A stretch of DNA of 9,532 bases from Flavobacterium psychrophilum (GCA_945897545.1 CAMDGJ010000104.1:1-9532), one strand, 5' to 3'. Counted from the stretch's first letter, positions 1-7,987 are shown. Numbers and translations: made by a program. Notes: generated by a model from the letters alone, not told the origin.

Positions 1-417
1 AATTTTTCGCCCTTTAATATCTTGGACAATATCCATTGAATATTTATAACCAGAATTAAAGAAAGTCAACATTTTTGATGGAGTAATAGCAGTATCATCT
101 TTTTCATTAACGGTAGATATTGTAACTTCTTCGTCTTCCGGAACAATGGTATAAGATTTCTTTCCGTCAAAAATTTTGGTTACTCCCATAAAATTCAAGA
201 CATATTGGTTTCCTTTCATAGTCACATTCCCTTTGCTATCTTGATGGATATTTTCCTTGACATTATGTAAGCTGTATTTAAAATCAATTACGATATTATC
301 ATAGCCTTTAACTATTGAGGTAACCTGATCTAAAAGGTCTTTCGCCTTCTTGTCCTGTGCTTGAATCGAAAAGCTGAAAAGTAGTAAGGCTGTAATCTGG
401 AAAAATTGTTTACGCAT
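1..417 (-). CDS. lolA: LolA-like outer-membrane lipoprotein carrier protein (3' end missing)
   Basis: The reading frame starts at an ATG at 415-417 and stays open to the left edge, giving 139 residues of a family usually a little over 200 long; the C-terminus lies outside the window. Residues 1-20 look like a Sec signal peptide: a basic start (MRKQ), a hydrophobic core (ALLLFSFSI), then a likely cleavage after QA before QDKK. The mature part begins with KAKDLLDQVTSIVKGYDNI, followed by alternating strands (DFKYSL, VTMKGNQYVLNF, KIFDGKKSYTIVP) typical of the LolA/LolB half-barrel that cradles lipoprotein acyl chains. In that family the periplasmic protein carries lipoproteins from the inner-membrane Lol transporter to the outer membrane. 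It follows ftsK on the same strand after 82 bp, an adjacency I recall from other flavobacteria. The call rests on fold-like pattern and context, not on a catalytic motif. Confidence 0.8.
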   Translation of the reverse strand, partial: MRKQFFQITALLLFSFSIQAQDKKAKDLLDQVTSIVKGYDNIVIDFKYSLHNVKENIHQDSKGNVTMKGNQYVLNFMGVTKIFDGKKSYTIVPEDEEVTISTVNEKDDTAITPSKMLTFFNSGYKYSMDIVQDIKGRKI

Positions 418-499
418 GCTTGTATTATTTTTTATTCGGAATTTGTGACCCGAGCCTTTTGGGCGAATGGATGAAATAATCTTCGATTTCATTATAATA

Positions 500-2947
500 T
501 TAATTTTGTTCATTATTGAAGTATTGTTCAAGAGAACTCATGTCAAGAATATTTACACTTCTAGCTTTGCTACCTTCAAATGGTCCAACAATTCCGGCGG
601 CTTCTAGTTGATCTATCAATCTTCCGGCTCTGTTGTATCCCAATTTTAGTTTTCTCTGCAACAACGAGGCTGAACCTTGTTGCGCCATAACAATTACTTC
701 TGCGGCTTCTCTAAACAAAGTATCTCTTTCTGAAATATCCATATCAAGATTAATGCCAGTTTCCTCTCCTACAAATTCTGGAAGCAAATAAGCGGTTGCG
801 TACGCTTTTTGGGAACCAATATAATCCACAATTTTTTCTACTTCTGGGGTATCTACAAAAGCACATTGAACTCTTACCATGTCATTTCCGTTGGTGTAAA
901 GCATATCGCCTCGACCAATTAATTGATCTGCACCTGCGCCATCTAGAATTGTCCGTGAGTCTATTTTTGATGATACTCTAAAGGCAATTCTTGCAGGGAA
1001 ATTAGCTTTTATTAATCCCGTAATAACGTTTACAGAAGGTCTTTGTGTGGCAATAATCAAGTGAATTCCAATGGCTCGTGCTAATTGGGCTAGCCGTGCT
1101 ATTGGCATTTCTACTTCTTTACCAGCGGTCATAATTAAATCGGCAAATTCATCGACTACTAATATAATGTACGGCAAAAAGCGGTGGCCGTTTTCAGGAT
1201 TTAATTTTCTAGATTTGAATTTTTCATTGTACTCTTTGATATTCCGAACCATCGCGTCTTTTAACAAATTATAACGATTGTCCATTTCTACACAAAGTGA
1301 ATTTAGCGTATTGACTACTTTAGCATTATCAGTAATAATGGCATCATCAGAGTCCGGTAATTTAGCCAAATAATGTCTTTCGATTTTGTTAAAAAGTGTT
1401 AACTCCACTTTTTTAGGATCGACCATTACAAATTTGATTTCGGCAGGGTGTTTTTTGTACAACAACGAAGTAATTACGGCATTCAAACCAACAGATTTCC
1501 CTTGTCCTGTTGCTCCGGCCATCAGTAAGTGTGGCATTTTAGCCAAATCTACCACAAAGGTTTCATTCGAAATTGTTTTTCCAAATGCGATTGGTAATTC
1601 CATTTCAGCTTCTTGAAACTTAGCTGAACCAATAACACTTTTCATCGAAACCATTGTTGGATTCTTGTTGGGAACTTCGATTCCTATTGTTCCCTTTCCT
1701 GGAATAGGAGCAATGATACGAATGCCTAATGCTGAAAGGGACAAGGCAATATCGTCTTCTAAACTTTTGATTTTAGAAATACGGATTCCTGCCTCAGGCA
1801 CAATTTCATACAAGGTTACCGATGGACCAACGGTGGCTTTTATTTGCGCAATTTCTATTTTGTAATTGCGGAGCGTTTCTACAATTCTATTCTTGTTTTC
1901 TTCTAATTCCTCCTGGTTGATAGTAATTCCCCCAGTCGAGTATTCTTTTAATAAATCAATCGTTGGGTATTTATAATTGGATAAATCCAAAGTAGGATCA
2001 AATAATCCAAAATCTGCAACTAGTTTGGAAGCCAGGTTTTCTTCTATAATATCTTCTTCAGGCGCTTTTTCGATTACAAAATGATCGTCGTTGGTTTGTA
2101 TAATTTCAGGTAAATGGAATGGTGGTGGGGTAGGCGTCACTTCCATTGGAACCGTCTTCAAACTAATTTCAGAAGGATTACCTATGGTAGGTTTTAACGC
2201 TTCTTTATTCAATTCAAATTGTGAACCGTTCGTTTTTAAATGTATTTCATCCGTTATTTCTTCTTCATCAACTACAGCATATTCTTCTAAATTATATCCA
2301 TTGCTTGTTGTTGTCGAAGTCGAGTTTAAATCATTTTTAATTTCTTTTTTTGTCTTTTCAAAAAAGGAATTAATTTTCTCCGGAGACAGTTTAATTTTAA
2401 AAATCAGATAGATTATGAGTCCAAAAGCTAGTACCAATAACGTACCTGTTTTTCCAATATAATCTTGTAAAAACAAATTCAATTCATATCCAATTGTTCC
2501 CCCCAATTCTGGCAGGGACGTAGCAAAAAAACCAAATAATACAGACAAAATAACAATAAAAAATAAATCCCAAAACCAAATATTCTTAAGTTTTCGCAAA
2601 GCAATATCAAGTACTAAAAAAATTCCTGTCAGGAAAAATAATCGAACAAATAAAAAGGAGGCAATACCAAAACCTTGGTAAACGATTAAATGGGCTAAAT
2701 AGGCGCCAAATTTTCCCAACCAATTTTGTACTACTTCAGTGCGGTCTGTAATGCGATTAACTGCACTCTGATCCACCTGTCCATAGATGTAAAAAGAAAT
2801 GAAAGCCAGCAATAGGGCGACAGAGAACAATACCAAAAGACTGCCCAAAAGAATTTTGTGCTGTTTTGTTATTTTCAAACGGTTATTTTTTACAGATTTT
2901 GAATCAGTTGTCTTTTCTGAAGTTGCTTTTTTTGTTGTTTTTGCCAT
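500..2947 (-). CDS. ftsK: FtsK/SpoIIIE family DNA translocase
   Basis: This 815-residue protein is a full-length FtsK, the septum-anchored ATP-driven motor that pumps chromosomal DNA through the closing septum and promotes XerCD/dif resolution. The first 30 residues are Lys/Thr-rich and cytoplasmic. Four membrane segments follow at about 32-56, 85-114, 123-143 and 167-185. A low-complexity acidic/Ser-Thr/Pro linker spans about 195-315; it is short compared with E. coli FtsK (1329 aa). The alpha/beta motor domain covers about 320-715, with Walker A GATGQGKS at 478-485, Walker B ILVVDEFADL at 595-604, and the family motif ATQRPSVNVITGLIKANFP at 633-651. The C-terminal winged-helix gamma domain lies at about 740-803 and contains LLQRKLKLGYNRAGRLIDQ (762-780), the part that reads orienting DNA motifs and contacts XerD in other species. 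It lies 18 bp downstream of dgkA, so it is probably cotranscribed with tpx and dgkA. Confidence 0.97.
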   Translation of the reverse strand: MAKTTKKATSEKTTDSKSVKNNRLKITKQHKILLGSLLVLFSVALLLAFISFYIYGQVDQSAVNRITDRTEVVQNWLGKFGAYLAHLIVYQGFGIASFLFVRLFFLTGIFLVLDIALRKLKNIWFWDLFFIVILSVLFGFFATSLPELGGTIGYELNLFLQDYIGKTGTLLVLAFGLIIYLIFKIKLSPEKINSFFEKTKKEIKNDLNSTSTTTSNGYNLEEYAVVDEEEITDEIHLKTNGSQFELNKEALKPTIGNPSEISLKTVPMEVTPTPPPFHLPEIIQTNDDHFVIEKAPEEDIIEENLASKLVADFGLFDPTLDLSNYKYPTIDLLKEYSTGGITINQEELEENKNRIVETLRNYKIEIAQIKATVGPSVTLYEIVPEAGIRISKIKSLEDDIALSLSALGIRIIAPIPGKGTIGIEVPNKNPTMVSMKSVIGSAKFQEAEMELPIAFGKTISNETFVVDLAKMPHLLMAGATGQGKSVGLNAVITSLLYKKHPAEIKFVMVDPKKVELTLFNKIERHYLAKLPDSDDAIITDNAKVVNTLNSLCVEMDNRYNLLKDAMVRNIKEYNEKFKSRKLNPENGHRFLPYIILVVDEFADLIMTAGKEVEMPIARLAQLARAIGIHLIIATQRPSVNVITGLIKANFPARIAFRVSSKIDSRTILDGAGADQLIGRGDMLYTNGNDMVRVQCAFVDTPEVEKIVDYIGSQKAYATAYLLPEFVGEETGINLDMDISERDTLFREAAEVIVMAQQGSASLLQRKLKLGYNRAGRLIDQLEAAGIVGPFEGSKARSVNILDMSSLEQYFNNEQN

Positions 2948-2965
2948 TCTTAATTATACTAATTT

Positions 2966-3340
2966 CTATAAAATTTTTGGTGTATAAATAATTAATCCAA
3001 TAATGATTGCTGTTATTGCCGCAAATAATACTGCACCTGCTGCAATGTCTTTAATAAATCCTATTTTCTTGTGATAATCGGGGTGAATAAAATCGGCTAC
3101 TTTTTCTACAGCGGTATTCAATCCTTCAATACTCATTACCAATCCAATCGACAATATTTGAAAAAGCCATTCTGTTTTAGTAATATTAAAATAGAAACCT
3201 GCCATTGTCATTAAAATGGCAAGTGAAAATTGGACCATTATACTATGTTCAGTAGAAATCAATTTTATCGCACCTTTCGCAGCAAAAGTGACGCTTTTTA
3301 ATCGTCCGCTTAAAAAGGTATTATCTTTTTGAAACTTCAT
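2966..3340 (-). CDS. dgkA: Diacylglycerol kinase family membrane protein (DgkA-type)
   Basis: A 124-residue integral membrane kinase of the small trimeric DgkA family, which phosphorylates a membrane lipid alcohol with ATP. Three hydrophobic segments are visible at about 34-52, 57-75 and 99-119. The family signature EGLNTAVEKVAD runs from E72 to D83 and holds the conserved Glu and Asn residues (E72, N75, E79). KD at 97-98 matches the conserved Lys-Asp before the third helix of E. coli DgkA. Family members use either diacylglycerol (lipid recycling) or undecaprenol (cell-wall carrier), and the sequence alone does not settle which. The start is 9 bp after the tpx stop and the stop is 18 bp before ftsK, so it is very likely read as part of a tpx-dgkA-ftsK transcript. 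Length is normal and no key residue is missing. Confidence 0.93.
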   Translation of the reverse strand: MKFQKDNTFLSGRLKSVTFAAKGAIKLISTEHSIMVQFSLAILMTMAGFYFNITKTEWLFQILSIGLVMSIEGLNTAVEKVADFIHPDYHKKIGFIKDIAAGAVLFAAITAIIIGLIIYTPKIL

Positions 3341-3349
3341 AAAGCGATC

Positions 3350-3847
3350 TTAAAGAACCGCTAATGCAGCTTCGTAGTTAGGTTCGTTTGCAATTTCTGA
3401 AACTTGCTCTGTATAGAGGATTGATCCATTCCCGTCAACTACTATAATAGCTCTTGAATGTAATCCTGATAGTACACTGTCAGTAATTTCCAAACCGTTG
3501 GTTTTTCCGAAGCTTCCGTCTTTGAAATCAGATAAATTGATTACATTTTCGATTCCTTCAGCACCACAAAAACGTTTTTGTGCAAAAGGTAAATCTCTTG
3601 AAATACACAATACTTTAGTGTTTTCTAGTTTGCTGGCAGTCTCGTTAAATTTACGAACTGATGTTGCACAAGTCCCCGTATCAATACTTGGAAAAATATT
3701 CAGAACTAATTTTGTTCCTGCAAAATCACTAAGTGAAGCGATAGAAAGATCATTTTTTACTAATTTAAAATCGGCTAATTTGGTGCCAACTTTAGGTAAT
3801 TCACCTGATGTGTGGATTGCATTTCCACCTAATGTTATTGAAGCCAT
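3350..3847 (-). CDS. tpx: Thiol peroxidase Tpx (atypical 2-Cys peroxiredoxin)
   Basis: A 165-residue cytoplasmic peroxidase of the Tpx subfamily, the usual length (E. coli 168). It reduces hydrogen peroxide and alkyl hydroperoxides and is recycled by thioredoxin. The peroxidatic cysteine is C60 in PSIDTGTCATSVRKFN, where the conserved Thr is T57. The resolving cysteine is C94 in DLPFAQKRFCGAEGI. This C60/C94 spacing matches the intramolecular disulfide pair of E. coli Tpx (C61/C95). An additional cysteine, C81 (VLCISRDLP), sits in a stretch that is conserved in the family. The N-terminus ITLGGNAIHTSGELPKVG is typical, which supports the chosen ATG. It is the first gene of the tpx-dgkA-ftsK run, has a candidate -7 box just upstream, and is separated from the peroxiredoxin operon by a terminator. 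Confidence 0.96.
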   Translation of the reverse strand: MASITLGGNAIHTSGELPKVGTKLADFKLVKNDLSIASLSDFAGTKLVLNIFPSIDTGTCATSVRKFNETASKLENTKVLCISRDLPFAQKRFCGAEGIENVINLSDFKDGSFGKTNGLEITDSVLSGLHSRAIIVVDGNGSILYTEQVSEIANEPNYEAALAVL

Positions 3848-3870
3848 TGTGTTTGTTTTTTAATGAGGTT

Positions 3871-3878
3871 CAAAAGTA
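3871..3878 (-). promoter_or_regulatory. tpx: Candidate tpx promoter -7 element
   Basis: Read on the minus strand this is TACTTTTG, a full match to the Bacteroidota -7 consensus TAnnTTTG. It lies 23 bp before the tpx ATG and would give a leader of roughly 15-20 nt. I could not find a convincing TTG -33 element at the usual 17-23 bp spacing, so the call depends on the -7 box and position alone. Confidence 0.45.
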
Positions 3879-3930
3879 TGAAAATTTATTAACGATTTAC
3901 GTTTTTTGATTTCCGATTTAGAAGATTGAT

Positions 3931-3961
3931 AAAAAAAACGCTCTCATTGCTGAAAGCGTTT
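3931..3961 (-). terminator. Intrinsic terminator of the ahpC-trx-small protein operon
   Basis: On the minus strand the RNA forms a 10-bp stem: AAACGCT (3961-3955) pairs with AGCGTTT (3942-3936), plus three inner pairs, one of them a G-U wobble. The loop is 6 nt and eight U residues follow (3938-3931). On the plus strand the wobble becomes a C-A mismatch and no U tract follows, so it is directional. It sits about 40 bp after the stop of the 85-aa gene and just upstream of the tpx promoter, cleanly splitting the two minus-strand transcription units. Confidence 0.85.
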
Positions 3962-4002
3962 CAAAATGTTTTCATTAAAAAAACTGAGGAATCAAATAAC
4001 CA

Positions 4003-4260
4003 CTATTGATCTATGGAGCCCAAAACTCTTTTCATAAAGGTGTTTAAGGCTTCTTTTTTATCCATTCCACCTTTGATCATTTTATGCACCTCAAGGGCAC
4101 CATACATATTGGAAATCAATTCGCCAATAACGTCTAATTCTTCATCCTTCAAGGAGACAAGTTCAGTTAAGCCCTCGAGAACTTCAATAGTTTCAACAAG
4201 ATAATCTTGGTCATTGTCTTCAATAAACTGGGACAAATGTTTAATTACGGGTAGTTTCAT
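4003..4260 (-). CDS. Small conserved protein of unknown function (probably DUF6952 family)
   Basis: An 85-residue, acidic, probably all-helical cytoplasmic protein with no signal peptide, membrane segment or cysteine. It begins MKLPVIKHLSQFIEDND, then shows helices around 20-35 (VETIEVLEGLTELV), 38-60 (DEELDVIGELISNMYGALEV) and 63-82 (KGGMDKKEALNTFMKRVLGS). I recall nearly identical small proteins in other flavobacteria next to a thioredoxin and a peroxiredoxin, annotated as DUF6952, but I cannot confirm the family number here. It is the third and last gene of the operon, 68 bp after the thioredoxin stop, and is followed by a strong terminator. A role tied to the peroxiredoxin/thioredoxin pair is inferred from position only. 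With no cysteine, it is unlikely to be a thiol-redox enzyme and more likely an adaptor or regulator. No function is assigned. Confidence 0.85.
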   Translation of the reverse strand: MKLPVIKHLSQFIEDNDQDYLVETIEVLEGLTELVSLKDEELDVIGELISNMYGALEVHKMIKGGMDKKEALNTFMKRVLGSIDQ

Positions 4261-4277
4261 GTTGCAATTAAGTGAGT

Positions 4278-4333
4278 TGATTAATTGGTTGTGCGATTAA
4301 ACGATTAAACAATTAACCGATTAAACTTTTAAA
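4278..4333. repeat. Degenerate 8-bp tandem repeat (unit CGATTAAA)
   Basis: From 4294 the sequence runs with an exact period of 8: CGATTAAA (4294), CGATTAAA (4302), CAATTAAC (4310), CGATTAAA (4318), CTTTTAAA (4326). A further diverged unit, TGATTAAT, appears in phase at 4278. The array fills most of the 68-bp spacer between the thioredoxin gene and the 85-aa gene and overlaps the thioredoxin stop codon (4329-4331). Copy-number change would alter the spacer, and any change at the very edge could touch the thioredoxin C-terminus. Confidence 0.75.
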
Positions 4334-4637
4334 CAACTTCGTTTACCAATGCTGTTAAAACTTCGGCTTTGTTCGTTTGGGTTTCGTTTACCAATGTACC
4401 GTTTACAAAAGTAGCGAAAGTAGGCAAGTTGCTGACATTGGCTAGTTTCCTAGATTCCGGAGAATTTTCGGCATCAACCAAAACAAAAGTAATGTTTTCG
4501 TTTTCTGAAGCCAATTTTTTGAATTTTGGTTTCATAATACGACAATTTCCACACCAAGAAGCAGAGAATTGAACGACTACTTTTTCGTTTTTGGCAACTA
4601 AATCTTGTAATGTATCTTCGTTTAATTCGATTAACAT
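4329..4637 (-). CDS. Thioredoxin-family protein with a WCGNC active site
   Basis: A 102-residue single-domain cytoplasmic thioredoxin-fold protein without signal peptide. The redox motif is SASWCGNCRIMKP with cysteines C29 and C32. The cis-proline is P72 in SNLPTFATF, facing the active site. The strand VVVQFSASW before the motif and FVLVDAEN (51-58) after it fit the fold. The usual CGPC proline is Asn here, which in this fold generally shifts redox potential, so it may be tuned to a dedicated partner. It lies 17 bp behind the peroxiredoxin stop, so the two are almost certainly cotranscribed, and no ahpF is present in the window. The simplest inference is that it reduces this peroxiredoxin, and perhaps Tpx as well. 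Thioredoxin reductase would have to be encoded elsewhere. Confidence 0.93.
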   Translation of the reverse strand: MLIELNEDTLQDLVAKNEKVVVQFSASWCGNCRIMKPKFKKLASENENITFVLVDAENSPESRKLANVSNLPTFATFVNGTLVNETQTNKAEVLTALVNEVV

Positions 4638-4654
4638 AGTTTTTAAAATTAAAT

Positions 4655-5293
4655 TTAGTTTAAGCTTAAGTATTCAGCAGTACTTTTTCTATCAGCAGTC
4701 ATCGCTTCTTTTCCAGCTTCCCAGTTGGCAGGGCAAACTTCCCCTTTTTCCTGAATGTGTGTGTAAGCATCAACCATACGTAGATATTCATTAACGTTTC
4801 TACCTAATGGCATATCGTTAACACTTTCGTGGAAGATTTTTCCAGTTTCATCGATTAAATAAGTTGCTCTAAAAGTAACATTTGAACCTTCAACAATTAT
4901 AGAATCTGTTTCATCGCTATAACTTGTAGATTCAATATCAAGGATTCCAAGTATATTTGACAAGTTACGGTTCGTATCGGCAAGAATAGGATACGTTACC
5001 CCTTCGATTCCACCGTTGTCTTTTGCAGTGTTTAACCAAGCGAAATGTACTTCGTTAGTGTCGCAAGATGCGCCAATTACTATTGTATTTCGTTTTACGA
5101 ATTCTGGTAATGCAGCTTGAAAAGCGTGTAATTCAGTTGGGCAAACGAATGTAAAGTCTTTTGGATACCAAAAAAGCAATACTTTTTTATTATTGTTTAC
5201 CGCTTCTTCAAAAACATTAATTTTTAAATTATCGCCCATTTCTGAAATGGCGTCTACTGCAATGCTTGGGAATTTTTTTCCTACTAATGACAT
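4655..5293 (-). CDS. ahpC: Typical 2-Cys peroxiredoxin (AhpC/Prx1 type)
   Basis: A 212-residue cytoplasmic peroxiredoxin that reduces hydrogen peroxide and organic hydroperoxides. The peroxidatic cysteine is C51 in DFTFVCPTE and the resolving cysteine is C187 in GEVCPANW, as in the dimeric/decameric AhpC-Prx1 group; C77 is extra. The catalytic-site Thr (T48) and an Arg in FRATYLID (R142) are present. It is longer than E. coli AhpC (187 aa): the extra tail ADRKSTAEYLSLN (200-212) resembles the C-terminal helix of eukaryotic Prx1/2 that ends in a YF motif, here Y208-L209. The loop GGIEG at 94-98 is close to the GGLG motif of the same enzymes. It is the first gene of a three-gene operon with a thioredoxin 17 bp downstream and is divergent from katG. 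The ATG is supported by a -7 box about 28 bp upstream. Confidence 0.95.
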   Translation of the reverse strand: MSLVGKKFPSIAVDAISEMGDNLKINVFEEAVNNNKKVLLFWYPKDFTFVCPTELHAFQAALPEFVKRNTIVIGASCDTNEVHFAWLNTAKDNGGIEGVTYPILADTNRNLSNILGILDIESTSYSDETDSIIVEGSNVTFRATYLIDETGKIFHESVNDMPLGRNVNEYLRMVDAYTHIQEKGEVCPANWEAGKEAMTADRKSTAEYLSLN

Positions 5294-5320
5294 AATTTTT
5301 TTTTGTGTTTAAATTTTTTG

Positions 5321-5328
5321 CAAAGGTA
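5321..5328 (-). promoter_or_regulatory. ahpC: Candidate ahpC promoter -7 element
   Basis: On the minus strand this reads TACCTTTG, a full match to the Bacteroidota TAnnTTTG -7 box, 27 bp before the ahpC ATG. The nearest upstream TTG on that strand is about 25 bp away, slightly further than the usual 17-23 bp. The weak -33 would fit a promoter that relies on an activator. Confidence 0.5.
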
Positions 5329-5373
5329 GGCCGAAGTAATGTTAATTCCATATCAATTATTTATTTATATAAT

Positions 5374-5397
5374 TATCACGTGATAGAATAAAATTAT
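5374..5397. promoter_or_regulatory. Palindrome plus OxyR-like half-site, candidate ahpC operator
   Basis: TATCACGTGATA at 5374-5385 is a perfect 12-bp palindrome. Overlapping its right end is ATAG (5383-5386), then 7 bases, then TTAT (5394-5397), one mismatch from the ATAG-N7-CTAT core of OxyR sites. The block lies about 45-70 bp upstream of the ahpC -7 box, a position suited to an activator. The surroundings are very AT-rich, so the half-site could be chance; the palindrome with its CACGTG core is less likely to be. Confidence 0.35.
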
Positions 5398-5429
5398 GAT
5401 AAACAGACTTTAATTGTTTTTATTTGACA

Positions 5430-5446
5430 TCTAATTTAGAATTAGA
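5430..5446. promoter_or_regulatory. Inverted repeat in the ahpC-katG divergent region
   Basis: TCTAATT (5430-5436) and AATTAGA (5440-5446) are perfect 7-bp inverted arms separated by TAG. This size and symmetry suit a dimeric regulator such as a Fur/PerR-type protein, but it is not a clear match to any box I know. It lies near the middle of the divergent intergenic region. Confidence 0.25.
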
Positions 5447-5470
5447 CGATTGTGAAAAAAACATTCTATC

Positions 5471-5490
5471 AAACTATAGTTTTTATTTAT
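5471..5490. promoter_or_regulatory. Palindrome and OxyR-like half-site upstream of the katG promoter
   Basis: AAACTATAGTTT at 5471-5482 is a perfect 12-bp palindrome. Within it, ATAG (5476-5479) begins a stretch matching ATAG-n-T-nnn-A-n-CTAT except that the last block is TTAT (5487-5490). Another CTAT lies at 5466-5469, 6 bp before the ATAG, where the OxyR consensus expects 7. The site ends 10 bp before the candidate katG -33 box, the usual place for an OxyR-type activator. It is suggestive only, given the AT content. Confidence 0.35.
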
Positions 5491-5500
5491 GGAAATTGAG

Positions 5501-5529
5501 TTTGGACATGGTTTTTTTCAATAAATTTA
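5501..5529 (+). promoter_or_regulatory. katG: Candidate katG promoter
   Basis: TTTG at 5501-5504 and TAAATTTA at 5522-5529 are separated by 17 bp. They match the Bacteroidota -33 (TTTG) and -7 (TAnnTTTG) elements with one mismatch, in the last base of the -7 box. The katG ATG is 24 bp further on, giving a short leader. No Shine-Dalgarno-like purine run stands out before the ATG, which is normal for this group. Confidence 0.5.
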
Positions 5530-5550
5530 CATTGAAATTAAAATAACTAA

Positions 5551-7824
<2,274 letters not shown>

Positions 7825-7863
7825 TTTTGAATAAATAGTTTAATCTCTTTTAGGTTTAATTCC

Positions 7864-7887
7864 TCGAAGTTCTGCTTCGGTTTTTTT
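7864..7887 (+). terminator. katG: Intrinsic terminator after katG
   Basis: CGAAG (7865-7869) pairs with CTTCG (7875-7879) around a 5-nt loop, extended by a U-G pair (7864/7880), and is followed by seven T residues (7881-7887). It is 40 bp after the katG stop. The stem is short but the U tract is good. Confidence 0.65.
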
Positions 7888-7938
7888 GCCACAGATTCAC
7901 AGATTAAAAAGATTTTTGAAAATCTGTGAATCTGTGGC
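7888..7938. repeat. Perfect 18-bp inverted repeat with internal octamer duplication
   Basis: The left arm GCCACAGATTCACAGATT (7888-7905) is the exact reverse complement of the right arm at 7921-7938, with a 15-base AT-rich loop between. Each arm holds the octamer CACAGATT twice in tandem. It begins directly after the katG terminator T run. I recall similar CACAGATT-type palindromes scattered between genes in Flavobacterium genomes, so it may be a member of a REP- or MITE-like family; this is from memory, not a search. No target-site duplication is obvious and there is no open reading frame inside. Confidence 0.8.
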
Positions 7939-7954
7939 TGATATTTCTCTAATA

Positions 7955-7976
7955 CTTCTAGGGCTCTGCCTAGAGG
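7955..7976. other. Stem-loop between katG and the GH3 gene
   Basis: CTTCTAGG (7955-7962) pairs with CCTAGAGG (7969-7976) over 8 bp, including one G-U pair on the plus strand, around a 6-nt loop. No T run follows on either strand, so it is not a standard terminator. It may be part of the repeat block that starts at 7888, or a degraded terminator. Confidence 0.35.
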
Positions 7977-7987
7977 TGGTTTATTTT

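Noticed and set aside
418..499. The ftsK-lolA gap checked for a terminator or promoter.
   Set aside because: Only a very weak 3-bp hairpin around 454-464 and no TAnnTTTG box were seen; nothing supports a site.
4294..4333. The CGATTAAA array considered as a CRISPR-like repeat.
   Set aside because: Units are only 8 bp, adjacent with no spacers, and degenerate.
5423..5428. TTTGAC considered as a sigma70-type -35 for katG.
   Set aside because: No -10 at suitable spacing leads to the katG start, and the TTTG/TAAATTTA pair at 5501-5529 fits this phylum and the ATG position better.
7888..7938. The inverted repeat considered as terminal inverted repeats of an insertion sequence.
   Set aside because: Only 15 bases lie between the arms, with no transposase gene. 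At most it is a tiny non-autonomous element.
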